The notes beneath the pieces were generated by a model. That model had not been told where the DNA came from and did no database searches. It saw only the letters and a list, made by a program, of their open reading frames with translations. From positions 1 to 15,665 of the forward strand of contig JAEORN010000061.1 of the NCBI GenBank assembly GCA_016840825.1: a DNA stretch of 15,665 nt. The letters are read 5' to 3'. The stretch's first letter is position 1, and every line of letters starts with the position of its first letter. Source of the stretch: Candidatus Thorarchaeota archaeon (GTDB lineage: Archaea; Asgardarchaeota; Thorarchaeia; Thorarchaeales; Thorarchaeaceae). A program made the translations under genes and the position numbers. Below are positions 1-7,763 of the stretch, in pieces.

Positions 1-6
1 ATTACT

Positions 7-74
7 AAGGCGTGCGGTCTCGTTCTTGTTCGTCCTCCCGGCGGCTATGGACAAGAACGGACGCCGCCTTTTTT
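7..74. terminator. Long inverted repeat with T-run, candidate (bidirectional) terminator
   Basis: AAGGCG (7-12) pairs with CGCCTT (65-70), and CGTTCTTGT (21-29) pairs perfectly with ACAAGAACG (51-59). A competing stem joins GGCGGC (40-45) to GCCGCC (63-68). On the plus strand the stem ends in six T (69-74), like an intrinsic terminator for a plus-strand gene lying left of the window. On the minus strand it begins two bases after the TGA of the transporter gene, so it may also end that transcript, although no clear T-run follows in that direction. It could instead be part of an RNA gene cut by the window edge. Confidence 0.45.
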
Positions 75-75
75 C

Positions 76-1371
76 TCATAGACCTATTAGATTCATCAGA
101 TACGCTATGGACAGAAACCAACCAGTACCTATCGCAAGTATTAGGAAACCTAATGGGGTTGCAATCTTCGCAAACTCAACCATAGATATTGGTCTATGTT
201 CCTTTTCTGCAAATGCCATAGCAAGGATATTTGCTGGACAGCCGATTGGCAAGATAAAGCCACCCACATTTACCGCGAATATTAATGCGATAGGGAGGAG
301 AGGGCTGATTGGTGCTAGATCTACTGCAATTGGAGCAACAACAGCAGAGATAGGTATGTTATCAATTACTGAAGATAAGAGTCCAGGAACCCAAATCATA
401 AACACAACTGCGAAGAACTCGTTTCCTCCAATGACTGACTGAACTCCATCTCCGATCTCACGAATAATTCCCGTTATATCTAGGGCAGCAACAAGGCCAA
501 AAAGACCAACGAGGAAGAAGACGGTGCCCCAATTCACTTTCTTTAAGATATCATCCACCCATTCCCTACTGAACATGAGAAGGAAAGATGCTACGACTAT
601 CGCAATCATTGCTGGAGCTAGTCCTATAGAGTGTCCAAGAGTAAAACTGGCAATCAGGAGAAGAATCGCGGCAATAGAAGCATAGAAATCTCGGCGTGAA
701 CGAATCATAGCTTGAGGGTTGATCATAAGTAGCTGGTCAACCAACTCTTCTTCACCTTGTTGAAGGTATACATCGAAATATCGTAGGAAGAGAGGAAGTG
801 ATACGAAGAAGAGAATGATAGCAAGCGGCATCGCTGTAATAAAGAGAAGTCCTTGATCCAGTAATGTTTGTTCTGCAATAACGAGATTCGGTACGGCTCC
901 AACAATGGAAGGAATTGAAGCAAAATTACATACGACAGCCTCTGATATTAGAAATGGCCTAAAATCGACCTCAAGGCTTTTGCATAGCTCAATCGTCAAT
1001 GGTGCCATTATTAGCATCGTTGATGTTGTATCAAGAACCAATGATATACCGAACACAAATGCAAGAAATACTATGAAAAGCTGTCTTGTGTTTGCACGAG
1101 TTGGTTGAGCAAAGGTAAGGGCCAAGTACTGAAACATACCTGACGATGAAGCTATCGTCACTATCATCATCATGGCAGTGACAAAGAGGACTATATGCCA
1201 CTCAATATGCTCGATGAGAACTCGGAATGGAGAGCCTATAACTGCCCATAGGATTATCCCAACTAACCCCATACCGAGCAGAGATGTTGCGGTTCTGTTC
1301 ACCTTCTCTGTAGATATTACAATATAGGTACCGATGAAGACGGCTAGAACAAGACCACCAACCAGATCCAT
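76..1371 (-). CDS. ArsB/NhaD-superfamily (SLC13-like) membrane transporter, paralog 1
   Basis: A 431-residue integral membrane protein with about eleven hydrophobic segments, belonging to the ion transporter superfamily that includes arsenite pump ArsB, Na+/H+ antiporter NhaD and the P protein. Family hallmarks visible are the N-terminal TEKVNRT loop (21-27), DTTSTMLIMAPLTIE (114-128), the first re-entrant region ending SIVGAVPNLVIA (155-166) and the matching C-terminal GCPANILAMA region (377-386). The usual IGDPPN signature is replaced by VGAVPN at 157-162, so the transported ion cannot be assigned from sequence. It lies 72 bp downstream of a close paralog on the same strand, probably in one transcript. 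The ATG is preceded by AAGGAG about 11 bases upstream. Family call confident; substrate unknown. Confidence 0.9.
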   Translation of the reverse strand: MDLVGGLVLAVFIGTYIVISTEKVNRTATSLLGMGLVGIILWAVIGSPFRVLIEHIEWHIVLFVTAMMMIVTIASSSGMFQYLALTFAQPTRANTRQLFIVFLAFVFGISLVLDTTSTMLIMAPLTIELCKSLEVDFRPFLISEAVVCNFASIPSIVGAVPNLVIAEQTLLDQGLLFITAMPLAIILFFVSLPLFLRYFDVYLQQGEEELVDQLLMINPQAMIRSRRDFYASIAAILLLIASFTLGHSIGLAPAMIAIVVASFLLMFSREWVDDILKKVNWGTVFFLVGLFGLVAALDITGIIREIGDGVQSVIGGNEFFAVVFMIWVPGLLSSVIDNIPISAVVAPIAVDLAPISPLLPIALIFAVNVGGFILPIGCPANILAMAFAEKEHRPISMVEFAKIATPLGFLILAIGTGWFLSIAYLMNLIGL

Positions 1372-1443
1372 TCTATCATTTACTCCTTACATTACCAGTA
1401 TATGGTTAGTAGAAAAACTACCCAATAACAATAGCTGTAGCTC

Positions 1444-2784
1444 CTAACCACCGCTCATGAAGAAGTTCAGAAGCAAAAGCCAGCCAGACCCAATGATAAG
1501 ATGTATCATTCCTAAGATAGTGCCGATTTTCACGAACTCAATGAATGGAATTGGATCATGTACCTTCTCCGAGTAACCAATTGCGACCATATTTGCTGGT
1601 GATCCCAAGGGTGTAAATATATAGCCGCCAATATTGACTGCGAATATCAACGCTAAGGGTAGAACAGGAGTTACTGCTTGGAGCGCAGGATTCACAGCGA
1701 TTGGTGCCAAGACGGCTGACACGGGAAGATTGTCAAGAAATGCTGAAAGCATAGCTGGAATCCACACCATGAATACGATGGCAATAACAGGATTATCACC
1801 AATTATACTCTGTACCCAGGAGCCAAGATCGTCTATCAATCCAGCGGTTCCAAGAGCTACAACTAAACCAAAGAGTCCAACTAAGAAAAAGACGGTATCC
1901 CAACCCACCTCCGTGAGAAAAGCATTTGCACGATCGTGGGATAGTATCAAGAAGAATGCAGCAATAACAAGGGCAAACATAGCAGGAGCAAGATCAAAGG
2001 TAGGACCTAGTATGAAACCAATGATAAGCACGCCCATAGCGATAACTGCCGCATAGAAATCTCTACGTGATTTTATCATATGTTCAGGATTGATGCTAAA
2101 GACTGCATCAACTCTGTGTTGCTCTGTTTCTCCAAAAATCTTTGAATACCACTTGAGTAGAATTGGTAGACTTACAGCAAAGAGAATTGCAGATAGTGGC
2201 ATGAAAGCAATAAACAGAAAGCCAGCTTCCAAATCGACGATGTTTGCAATAACCAAGTTTGGAACAGCACCAACAATTGATGGAATTGATGCGAAATTGC
2301 ATGTAATTGCTTCTGAAATTAGAAACGGTTTGAAATCGATATCTAATGCTCTACATACCTCAATTGTCAACGGCGACATTATCAGCATAGTTGATACCGT
2401 ATCAAAGAACAGGCTTATTGCAAAAACGAATAGTAGAAAGGTTATGAAAAGTCGCCTATGGTCCCCTTGAGAAGGTCTGACAAGTCGTAGGGCAAGATAT
2501 TGAAACATTCCAGATCCTGAAGCTACTGCAACGATTATCATCATGCTAGTAACGAAGAGAATAGTATCCCATTCGATATGACTGACTAATTGAAAGAATG
2601 GACCATGTTCTTCCCACCCTGCTGTCGCAGGATGTCCGAGAGTATAGAAGGCCCAAAATACAAATCCAGCAATACCCATTCCAAGAAGAGACATACCCGT
2701 CCTATTCACTTTCTCAGTTGAGATGATGATATAGGTCCCAATGAAAACCGCTAAGATTGAGATTCCAAACGCGTCAAGTGCCAC
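1444..2784 (-). CDS. ArsB/NhaD-superfamily (SLC13-like) membrane transporter, paralog 2
   Basis: A 446-residue multi-spanning membrane protein, collinear with and clearly related to the downstream gene over its whole length (shared TEKVNRT, FDT-STMLIM-PLTIE, CNFASIPSIVGAVPNLVIA-like blocks), so the pair arose by tandem duplication. It carries VGAVPN at 171-176 and GSPAN at 394-398; the second motif differs from GCPAN of paralog 1 and has one extra residue before it. A longer first external loop (about residues 45-65, with GHPATAGWEEH) distinguishes it. The start is GTG: an in-frame TGA lies six bases upstream, so no longer form is possible, and GGTGA lies about 8 bases upstream. Likely role is secondary ion or anion transport; direction and substrate are not evident. 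Confidence 0.9.
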   Translation of the reverse strand: MALDAFGISILAVFIGTYIIISTEKVNRTGMSLLGMGIAGFVFWAFYTLGHPATAGWEEHGPFFQLVSHIEWDTILFVTSMMIIVAVASGSGMFQYLALRLVRPSQGDHRRLFITFLLFVFAISLFFDTVSTMLIMSPLTIEVCRALDIDFKPFLISEAITCNFASIPSIVGAVPNLVIANIVDLEAGFLFIAFMPLSAILFAVSLPILLKWYSKIFGETEQHRVDAVFSINPEHMIKSRRDFYAAVIAMGVLIIGFILGPTFDLAPAMFALVIAAFFLILSHDRANAFLTEVGWDTVFFLVGLFGLVVALGTAGLIDDLGSWVQSIIGDNPVIAIVFMVWIPAMLSAFLDNLPVSAVLAPIAVNPALQAVTPVLPLALIFAVNIGGYIFTPLGSPANMVAIGYSEKVHDPIPFIEFVKIGTILGMIHLIIGSGWLLLLNFFMSGG

Positions 2785-2889
2785 TATTCATTCACCAATT
2801 GGAGGCTCATTTACTTGGACCGAAATTCAAGGAAATTGTACAGAGACAGAGGTGTATAACACGGGCTCATTAATGTGTCGCAGGGAGAA

Positions 2890-3789
2890 TCAGAAGGTAT
2901 AGGGTAATCCTTCACATATATCCCCTTCGACGAAATGCTCCAAGTTTATTGTTCCCGCATTCATTTCGATTATTGCAACAGCATTATCGACAATAGACGA
3001 GAGGTTATTTTCATCTGGGCGACCGTATCCAAGAGGTACAGTAATGGCCATGATTCCATCAATCTGAAGTTTCCTTCGAATATGGCTGTGTCCTGAGATA
3101 GTCAGTCTTACGCGCCTATCTTCTTTCAAGATAGCACCTGTACTAACAGCACCCATGAAAGCTGAGAAGAAATCCCAGGGGAGATAATCCTTGTAGAGAG
3201 TAAGGTCTTTGAATGGAAGGTGGTGAGAAACATAGACTACAGCATTTACATTATCAGGAATCGTATCAAGATCGTATTTCAATTTACTATTGAAGAGCTC
3301 TGTGACCTCATTATCAGTATATGGCCAATCGATTGAGTAGTAATCCCTCCAGAAAGCCCCTTTCCATTGTTTCTGCAGATAATTTTCCTCGGGAATATCC
3401 AAGTCATCACGTCTAAACGAGTAATCATACCATCCCATGCTCCCAACAAATGCAATATCATCATGCACACAGAATTCATCAGGTAGATGTATGAATCCTG
3501 ACCTTCTGCATATATCACCTATAGTTCGGGAATACTTCTCCAATGAGTCAAGACCAATGTCTTCCTCAAACCATACATCATGATTACCTGCCACATACAG
3601 ATTCGTTTTATTATCTAGCGCAAGCTGTTTCAGGTAGTACTCAAGATCCTCTGAGTTTTCACTGATATCGCCTGCAATGATGAAAATATCAGGAGAAACC
3701 TCTTCAACTCTCTGACGAATTGCCACGATTAGATCGTCATCTAGACCATCTTGTCTCGCATGTATATCTGAGATTGCAGCAATTCGCAA
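2890..3789 (-). CDS. Calcineurin-like metallophosphoesterase
   Basis: A 299-residue cytosolic enzyme with the complete two-metal phosphoesterase motif set: D8-x-H10 (SDIHA), G40-D41 (AGDIS), G68-N-H-D71 (AGNHDVW), H189/H190 (VSHHLPF) and G233-H-S-H236. These residues bind two divalent metals and hydrolyse a phosphoester; the substrate is not predictable. There is no signal peptide or membrane segment. The start is TTG, supported by GGAGGA seven bases upstream. The first transporter gene begins 105 bp downstream on the same strand, so co-transcription is possible but not shown. The gene is divergent from the FAD oxidoreductase at 3946. Confidence 0.92.
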   Translation of the reverse strand: MRIAAISDIHARQDGLDDDLIVAIRQRVEEVSPDIFIIAGDISENSEDLEYYLKQLALDNKTNLYVAGNHDVWFEEDIGLDSLEKYSRTIGDICRRSGFIHLPDEFCVHDDIAFVGSMGWYDYSFRRDDLDIPEENYLQKQWKGAFWRDYYSIDWPYTDNEVTELFNSKLKYDLDTIPDNVNAVVYVSHHLPFKDLTLYKDYLPWDFFSAFMGAVSTGAILKEDRRVRLTISGHSHIRRKLQIDGIMAITVPLGYGRPDENNLSSIVDNAVAIIEMNAGTINLEHFVEGDICEGLPYTF

Positions 3790-3945
3790 CTGTCTTCCTC
3801 CAATCTATTTTATGTAATAGCATTATGGTTTTAATCCGATTGGTTCAGTTACATCTTGAAAAAGACCTTCAGTAAATGTCATATGCCAAGTTTGATATTG
3901 TGAATTCTATACAAACGCGATAATATCTCAAGGAATGTAATTACT
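3790..3945. promoter_or_regulatory. Divergent intergenic region with candidate TATA box for the FAD oxidoreductase
   Basis: This 156-bp gap separates the minus-strand phosphoesterase from the plus-strand oxidoreductase. TTCTATACAAA at 3905-3915 resembles an archaeal TATA box and would place transcription start near 3935, giving a very short leader before the ATG at 3946. AAGGA at 3930-3934 is too far from the ATG for a good ribosome site. For the phosphoesterase the only clear signal is its GGAGGA ribosome site at about 3797-3802. Confidence 0.35.
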
Positions 3946-5592
3946 ATGACCAATCAAATCAAGGCGATTGCCGCCGACACAGCAGACCTTTCAGATATGA
4001 AGGTAGTTGAGGATCAAACAGATATAACAGAAACCTATGCGCTATACCTCGATGACGAAAGTCATTCCTTTGATGGTCAGACAGAGCGAATCGTGTTTCC
4101 GACAAATGAAACTCAAATTGCTGCTATTATGAAGGATGCATATGAAAAGGGATTACCCGTTACTATACAAGGTGGTAGGACGGGATTAACTGGTGCTGCA
4201 GTCCCATTAGGTGGTTTGACACTTAACCTCGAGAGATTGAACCATCTTCTGTATATGCGCCATTACGAGAGCGAGGATTTGTATACTATTGCAGCCGAAG
4301 CAGGAGTTCTTCTCGAAGATTTAGTCAAAGCCGTACAGAGCAAAAACCTCGACGAGATAAAAGGGAAAGGAACTCCAGAAGAAGGTAAAGCCCTCGAGAA
4401 GTTCATGACTGAAAGAAAAGACTTCACATTTCCTGTAGACCCGACAGAGATGAGTGCATGGATTGGAGGAATTACAGCCTGTAATGCTTCTGGTGCTCGT
4501 ACTTTCAAATATGGTGCAACCCGTGAATGGGTCAGACGGATAAGAGTGGTCCTAATGAGTGGAGACATCCTTGATATTTCCCGAGGACAATATACAGCAT
4601 CTAACGGAAGATTTGAGGTAATACAGTCAGATGGAAATGTAACTGAAATTAAAATTCCCAGTTATACCATGCCTAAGACTAAGAATGCAGCAGGATTGTA
4701 TGCCAAGCCCGATATGGATTTGATTGATCTTTTCATCGGATCGGAAGGAATCCTAGGCGCTATTACTTTGGTCGAGCTTGGACTTGTGTCTTTACCTGAT
4801 AGTATAATGCCAGTCAAAGCCTTCTTTCCAAGTGAAGAAGATGCTGTGAATTTTGTATATGACATTAGGGCTCCTGATTCTCCTGTTAAGATGGACTTCC
4901 TCGAATACTATGGACCAAATGCGATAGAAATGATCAAGGAAAAAGCTGCATCTGCAGGGATTAAGGTCCCAGCATTGACTGAAAAAACGAAAGCAATCGT
5001 TTTCTTTGAATTCGAGTTCACAGAGGAGAACATGGAAGAGAAGATTATGGGATTAGAGATGGTTTTGAATAAACATAATAGCTCTTCCGAATCGAGCTGG
5101 GCAGGTATGGAACGTTCTGAACTTGAAAAGATGAAAATGGTACGACATTTCATTCCAGAAACAGTTAACGGCCTTATCGCTCAACGTAAGGCTCAATTCC
5201 ACAAGGTTCACAAGATTGGTACTGATATGGCAGTTCCAGATGAGGCTCTGAGAGATTACATCAAGTACTATAGAGAGGTTCTTGAAGCTCAGGGTATGGA
5301 ATATGTCATCTTCGGGCATATTGGCAACAATCATCTCCATTGTAATATGATTCCTAGGAACAACGAGGAAGTTGACCAAGGAATGGAGAATTACATGATC
5401 TTTGCCAAGAAGGCCGTCGAGCTTGGAGGTACTGTCGCGGCTGAACATGGTATTGGAAAACTCAAGAGAGATTTCCTCAAGGTAATGTATGGGGAGAAAG
5501 GGATTGAAGAGATGCAGGCAGTCAAAAGAGTTCTCGACCCTCAGTGGTTGCTTAATAGAGGGAATATGATTCCTGTTCCTGCAGATAAGTAG
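3946..5592 (+). CDS. FAD-binding oxidoreductase, GlcD / D-lactate dehydrogenase type
   Basis: A 548-residue flavoenzyme of the GlcD/D-2-hydroxyacid dehydrogenase family, expected to oxidise a D-2-hydroxyacid (lactate, glycolate or similar) to the keto acid. The N-terminal PCMH-type FAD domain shows the pyrophosphate-binding run QGGRTGLTGAAVPLGG (75-90), IGGI-x-ACNASGA (173-184) and FIGSEGILGAIT (263-274). The C-terminal FAD-oxidase domain carries the metal/substrate motif GHIGNNHLHCN (about 458-468) and AAEHGIGKLKRDFL (about 498-511). A charged segment of about 30 residues (131-160) separates the first FAD half from the FPVDP motif, longer than I expect. No Fe-S subunit (GlcF/LldE) is adjacent, so the electron acceptor is unknown. 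An MFS transporter follows 136 bp downstream and might carry the substrate. Confidence 0.92.
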   Translation: MTNQIKAIAADTADLSDMKVVEDQTDITETYALYLDDESHSFDGQTERIVFPTNETQIAAIMKDAYEKGLPVTIQGGRTGLTGAAVPLGGLTLNLERLNHLLYMRHYESEDLYTIAAEAGVLLEDLVKAVQSKNLDEIKGKGTPEEGKALEKFMTERKDFTFPVDPTEMSAWIGGITACNASGARTFKYGATREWVRRIRVVLMSGDILDISRGQYTASNGRFEVIQSDGNVTEIKIPSYTMPKTKNAAGLYAKPDMDLIDLFIGSEGILGAITLVELGLVSLPDSIMPVKAFFPSEEDAVNFVYDIRAPDSPVKMDFLEYYGPNAIEMIKEKAASAGIKVPALTEKTKAIVFFEFEFTEENMEEKIMGLEMVLNKHNSSSESSWAGMERSELEKMKMVRHFIPETVNGLIAQRKAQFHKVHKIGTDMAVPDEALRDYIKYYREVLEAQGMEYVIFGHIGNNHLHCNMIPRNNEEVDQGMENYMIFAKKAVELGGTVAAEHGIGKLKRDFLKVMYGEKGIEEMQAVKRVLDPQWLLNRGNMIPVPADK

Positions 5593-5609
5593 AACAAGAC
5601 TTCTGAAGT

Positions 5610-5649
5610 GGCTATGAGCTCGCTCATGCCCTTCACATTCTCTTTCTTT
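5610..5649 (+). terminator. Hairpin plus pyrimidine tract, candidate terminator after the FAD oxidoreductase
   Basis: GGC (5610-5612) plus ATGAG (5614-5618) pair with CTCAT (5623-5627) plus GCC (5628-5630), with one bulged T. The pyrimidine-rich stretch CTTCACATTCTCTTTCTTT (5631-5649) follows. It starts 18 bases after the stop codon. The long pyrimidine tract fits archaeal termination, which depends mainly on U-rich RNA. Confidence 0.4.
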
Positions 5650-5728
5650 GGTAAATCCTATCTCAAGACTAAAATAGCAGATTCTATTCTTCTGCGTTCC
5701 TGTTGGCATATTTGAGAGGACGCAATTC

Positions 5729-7222
5729 TTGTTAGAGCCAAAAGAAACACTTACTGACGAGGAAGTGAATAAGGGCCTTTCAGCCCTAACAAAACAAGGC
5801 CTCGCGACACAGGTTAAACTTACAATAACAGAAGGTGTCTTCCTTGTAGCATTTGCAATTGCTTTACAGGCCCCTAACACAGTAATTGGTATTCTAGCTG
5901 CGATACCATATATCGCACAACTTCTTCAGGTGCCATCAATCTATCTTGTTGAAAAGTATCGAAACCGCAGAATAATCAACTTCACAACAACCTTGGGAAG
6001 TAGATTGACAATCCTATTAATGGCATTGATACCTTTTCTTACAAGTGGAGAGATCAGCCTATTTGCCTTACTAGTTCTAGTTGGAGCACAGGCTGCATTT
6101 GTTGCATTAGGATCACCAAGCTGGAATTCCTTGTTACGAGATATCGTCCCACAGGATAGAATGGGGCAATTCTTTTCGTATAGAATGGCACTTCAGGCAA
6201 TCATTGCAGTTATATTCACACTTCTTGGAGGATACTTTGTTGGATACTGGCTTGAAGCAAATCCTTCTACTTCGATCTATGCCTATTCCACATTGTTCTT
6301 TCTAGCCTTCTTAATTGGTTTGATTTCCGTCTATTACATCAGTGTTATACCTGAACCCAGAATGATGGCGGTTGAGAAGCGAGTGGGTTTCTCAGATCTC
6401 TTGGCATCACCGTATAAAGACGATAATTTTCGAAATCTGATGATTTTCTCAGCGATTTGGACCTTTAGTACCTCTCTTGTTGGTCCCTTCTTCACAGTCT
6501 ATCTACTTATACAGCTTCAATTGGAATTACCCATCGCAACAGGTGTTGCCGCAATTACACAGATAATGAGTATACTCTTTCTTAGATATTGGGGAAAACT
6601 AGCAGACAGGTTTACAAACAAATCCGTTCTACTTGTTACAGTCCCCCTTTTCATGATTGGAACGGCTCTTTGGATTTTCACGATTCCAGCTGGCCACCCA
6701 GGTTCTGAGATAATTACAATCCCTCTTCTCATTCTGATTCATATCTTAACTGGCATCTCATCAGCTGGGGTAAATCTAACGACAAATAATATTGGACTAA
6801 AATTAGCTCCAAGAGGAGAGGCAACTTCCTATCTTGCAGCTAAGGGAATAGTCGTAGCTGTTGCAGGTGCGTTTGCATCAATAGCTGGTGGCATACTTGC
6901 AGATTTCTTTGCAGGCCAGACACTCAATATCCAGCTTCAATGGCAGAATGCAGAAGGAGCAGACATGATCCTCAATCTTGTGCCCATCAATGGGCTTGAC
7001 TTCCTATTCCTTATTGCTATCATTATTGGCATATACTCCCTCCATAGACTTGCTTTTGTGAAGGAGATTGGCGAGGTAGACCAAAAAGTAGTCATCGAGG
7101 CTATTTTAGCTGAAACTAGAAGAAATGTAAAGACCCTATCAACCGTTGATGGACTTAGACAAACATTCCAACTCCCAGTAGGAACCAAGAAGAAGAAACA
7201 GAAGAAGACAACATTTGAGTGA
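5729..7222 (+). CDS. Major facilitator superfamily transporter
   Basis: A 497-residue membrane protein with about twelve hydrophobic segments in two six-helix halves joined by a hydrophilic loop (about residues 205-230, including EPRMMAVEKRVGFSDLL). The end of the third segment and its cytoplasmic loop (YLVEKYRNRRIINF) match the charged MFS 2-3 loop region, and GKLADRFTNKS is its counterpart in the second half. The C-terminus is a basic cytoplasmic tail (VGTKKKKQKKTTFE). Start is TTG; GAGAGG at 5714-5719 lies nine bases before it, and no better start exists nearby. Substrate not recognised. The neighbouring flavoenzyme suggests an organic acid, but this is inference. The gene ends 3 bp from the stop of the converging minus-strand gene. 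Confidence 0.88.
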   Translation: MLEPKETLTDEEVNKGLSALTKQGLATQVKLTITEGVFLVAFAIALQAPNTVIGILAAIPYIAQLLQVPSIYLVEKYRNRRIINFTTTLGSRLTILLMALIPFLTSGEISLFALLVLVGAQAAFVALGSPSWNSLLRDIVPQDRMGQFFSYRMALQAIIAVIFTLLGGYFVGYWLEANPSTSIYAYSTLFFLAFLIGLISVYYISVIPEPRMMAVEKRVGFSDLLASPYKDDNFRNLMIFSAIWTFSTSLVGPFFTVYLLIQLQLELPIATGVAAITQIMSILFLRYWGKLADRFTNKSVLLVTVPLFMIGTALWIFTIPAGHPGSEIITIPLLILIHILTGISSAGVNLTTNNIGLKLAPRGEATSYLAAKGIVVAVAGAFASIAGGILADFFAGQTLNIQLQWQNAEGADMILNLVPINGLDFLFLIAIIIGIYSLHRLAFVKEIGEVDQKVVIEAILAETRRNVKTLSTVDGLRQTFQLPVGTKKKKQKKTTFE

Positions 7223-7225
7223 CAT

Positions 7226-7525
7226 CTACGCAAGAAGTTCTTCTTGTACCTTCTGTATCTTCTGATAGAGTGAGGGGGCCTCCTTACATAGGGTATCCAT
7301 GCTTTTCACTCCGAAAGTCTTCCAAAATTGCTCAAGAGCTTTGTCAATAGTGACACCACCATTGTCCTTCCTACACTCAAGGATGCTTTCTCTCGCAATG
7401 GATACTAGGTCTTCGATCGACGCCTTCTTGATCTTTGCTCTAGCCCAAAAATCACAGAGAGCACCCCTACAAGGACCATGTACCATTGTGCAGTAGTATC
7501 CCTTTGCTCTTGGAGCGTCGTGCAT
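7226..7525 (-). CDS. Small Cys-rich protein, function unknown
   Basis: From the internal ATG at 7525 the product is 99 residues: a short N-terminus, a compact motif C12-x6-C19-x4-C24 with H16 (YYCTMVHGPCRGALCDFW), then mostly helical sequence with C51 and C80. The Cys/His spacing suggests binding of a metal ion or Fe-S cluster, but I do not recognise the family. The frame stays open to another ATG at 7621, adding 32 residues rich in Phe and Leu. Neither ATG has a clear ribosome site. The shorter form is preferred because the extension overlies a perfect 11-bp hairpin and looks unlike the rest of the protein. If the minus-strand TATA-like box at 7674-7688 is used, the short form would have a structured leader of about 125 nt. 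Confidence 0.7.
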   Translation of the reverse strand: MHDAPRAKGYYCTMVHGPCRGALCDFWARAKIKKASIEDLVSIARESILECRKDNGGVTIDKALEQFWKTFGVKSMDTLCKEAPSLYQKIQKVQEELLA

Positions 7526-7581
7526 ACTTCGAGCGAAAGAGAGGAGTCTCTTTAACAATTGCTGTAGGAACAAAAAGTGCA

Positions 7582-7608
7582 GGAAGCAAGGAGAGGTTCC
7601 TTGCTTCC
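7582..7608 (-). repeat. Perfect 11-bp hairpin in the leader of the Cys-rich gene
   Basis: GGAAGCAAGGA (7582-7592) and TCCTTGCTTCC (7598-7608) are exact inverted copies around a 5-base loop. The hairpin lies 57 bp upstream of the preferred ATG at 7525, within the predicted transcript. It could act as an RNA structure in the leader or as a protein-binding site. If translation actually starts at 7621 it would be coding. Confidence 0.5.
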
Positions 7609-7635
7609 GAGAGAGAAACATCTTGATTAGGAGTC

Positions 7636-7653
7636 AAAGAGCTTAAGCTCTTT
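7636..7653. promoter_or_regulatory. 18-bp perfect palindrome, candidate operator
   Basis: AAAGAGCTTAAGCTCTTT is fully self-complementary, centred between 7644 and 7645. It sits where minus-strand transcription would begin (about 25-30 bp from the TATA-like arm at 7674-7688). A dimeric regulator bound here could block the Cys-rich gene. No T-run follows that would make it a typical terminator. Confidence 0.5.
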
Positions 7654-7673
7654 AATGCAGTAATAACAACATA

Positions 7674-7732
7674 TTATATATATTAATTCTGTTATTTCTG
7701 CATGCAGATTCTCCCATAATTAATATATATAA
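7674..7732. promoter_or_regulatory. Mirror-symmetrical divergent promoter with central palindrome
   Basis: A 15-bp arm (TTATATATATTAATT, 7674-7688) is repeated exactly in inverse orientation at 7718-7732. Each arm resembles a TATA box for the gene on its side: minus-strand Cys-rich gene and plus-strand secreted protein. Midway lies the 12-bp palindrome TCTGCATGCAGA (7697-7708), whose centre is within half a base of the centre of the arms. The layout suggests two TATA-binding sites sharing one regulator site. Predicted starts are near 7650 (minus) and 7753 (plus). Confidence 0.6.
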
Positions 7733-7763
7733 CGACTTGAATGGTGGCACAGAGTTGGTTGCT

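Noticed and set aside
26..442. 138-codon plus-strand frame at the left edge
   Set aside because: Antisense to the transporter gene and without family features.
5053..5880. A 275-codon open frame on the minus strand
   Set aside because: It lies antisense to the well-supported FAD oxidoreductase and MFS gene and its product has no family features; it arises from the codon pattern of the real genes.
7526..7621. Upstream ATG of the Cys-rich gene
   Set aside because: The added residues are low-complexity Phe/Leu, encode a perfect hairpin and have no ribosome site; kept only as an alternative.
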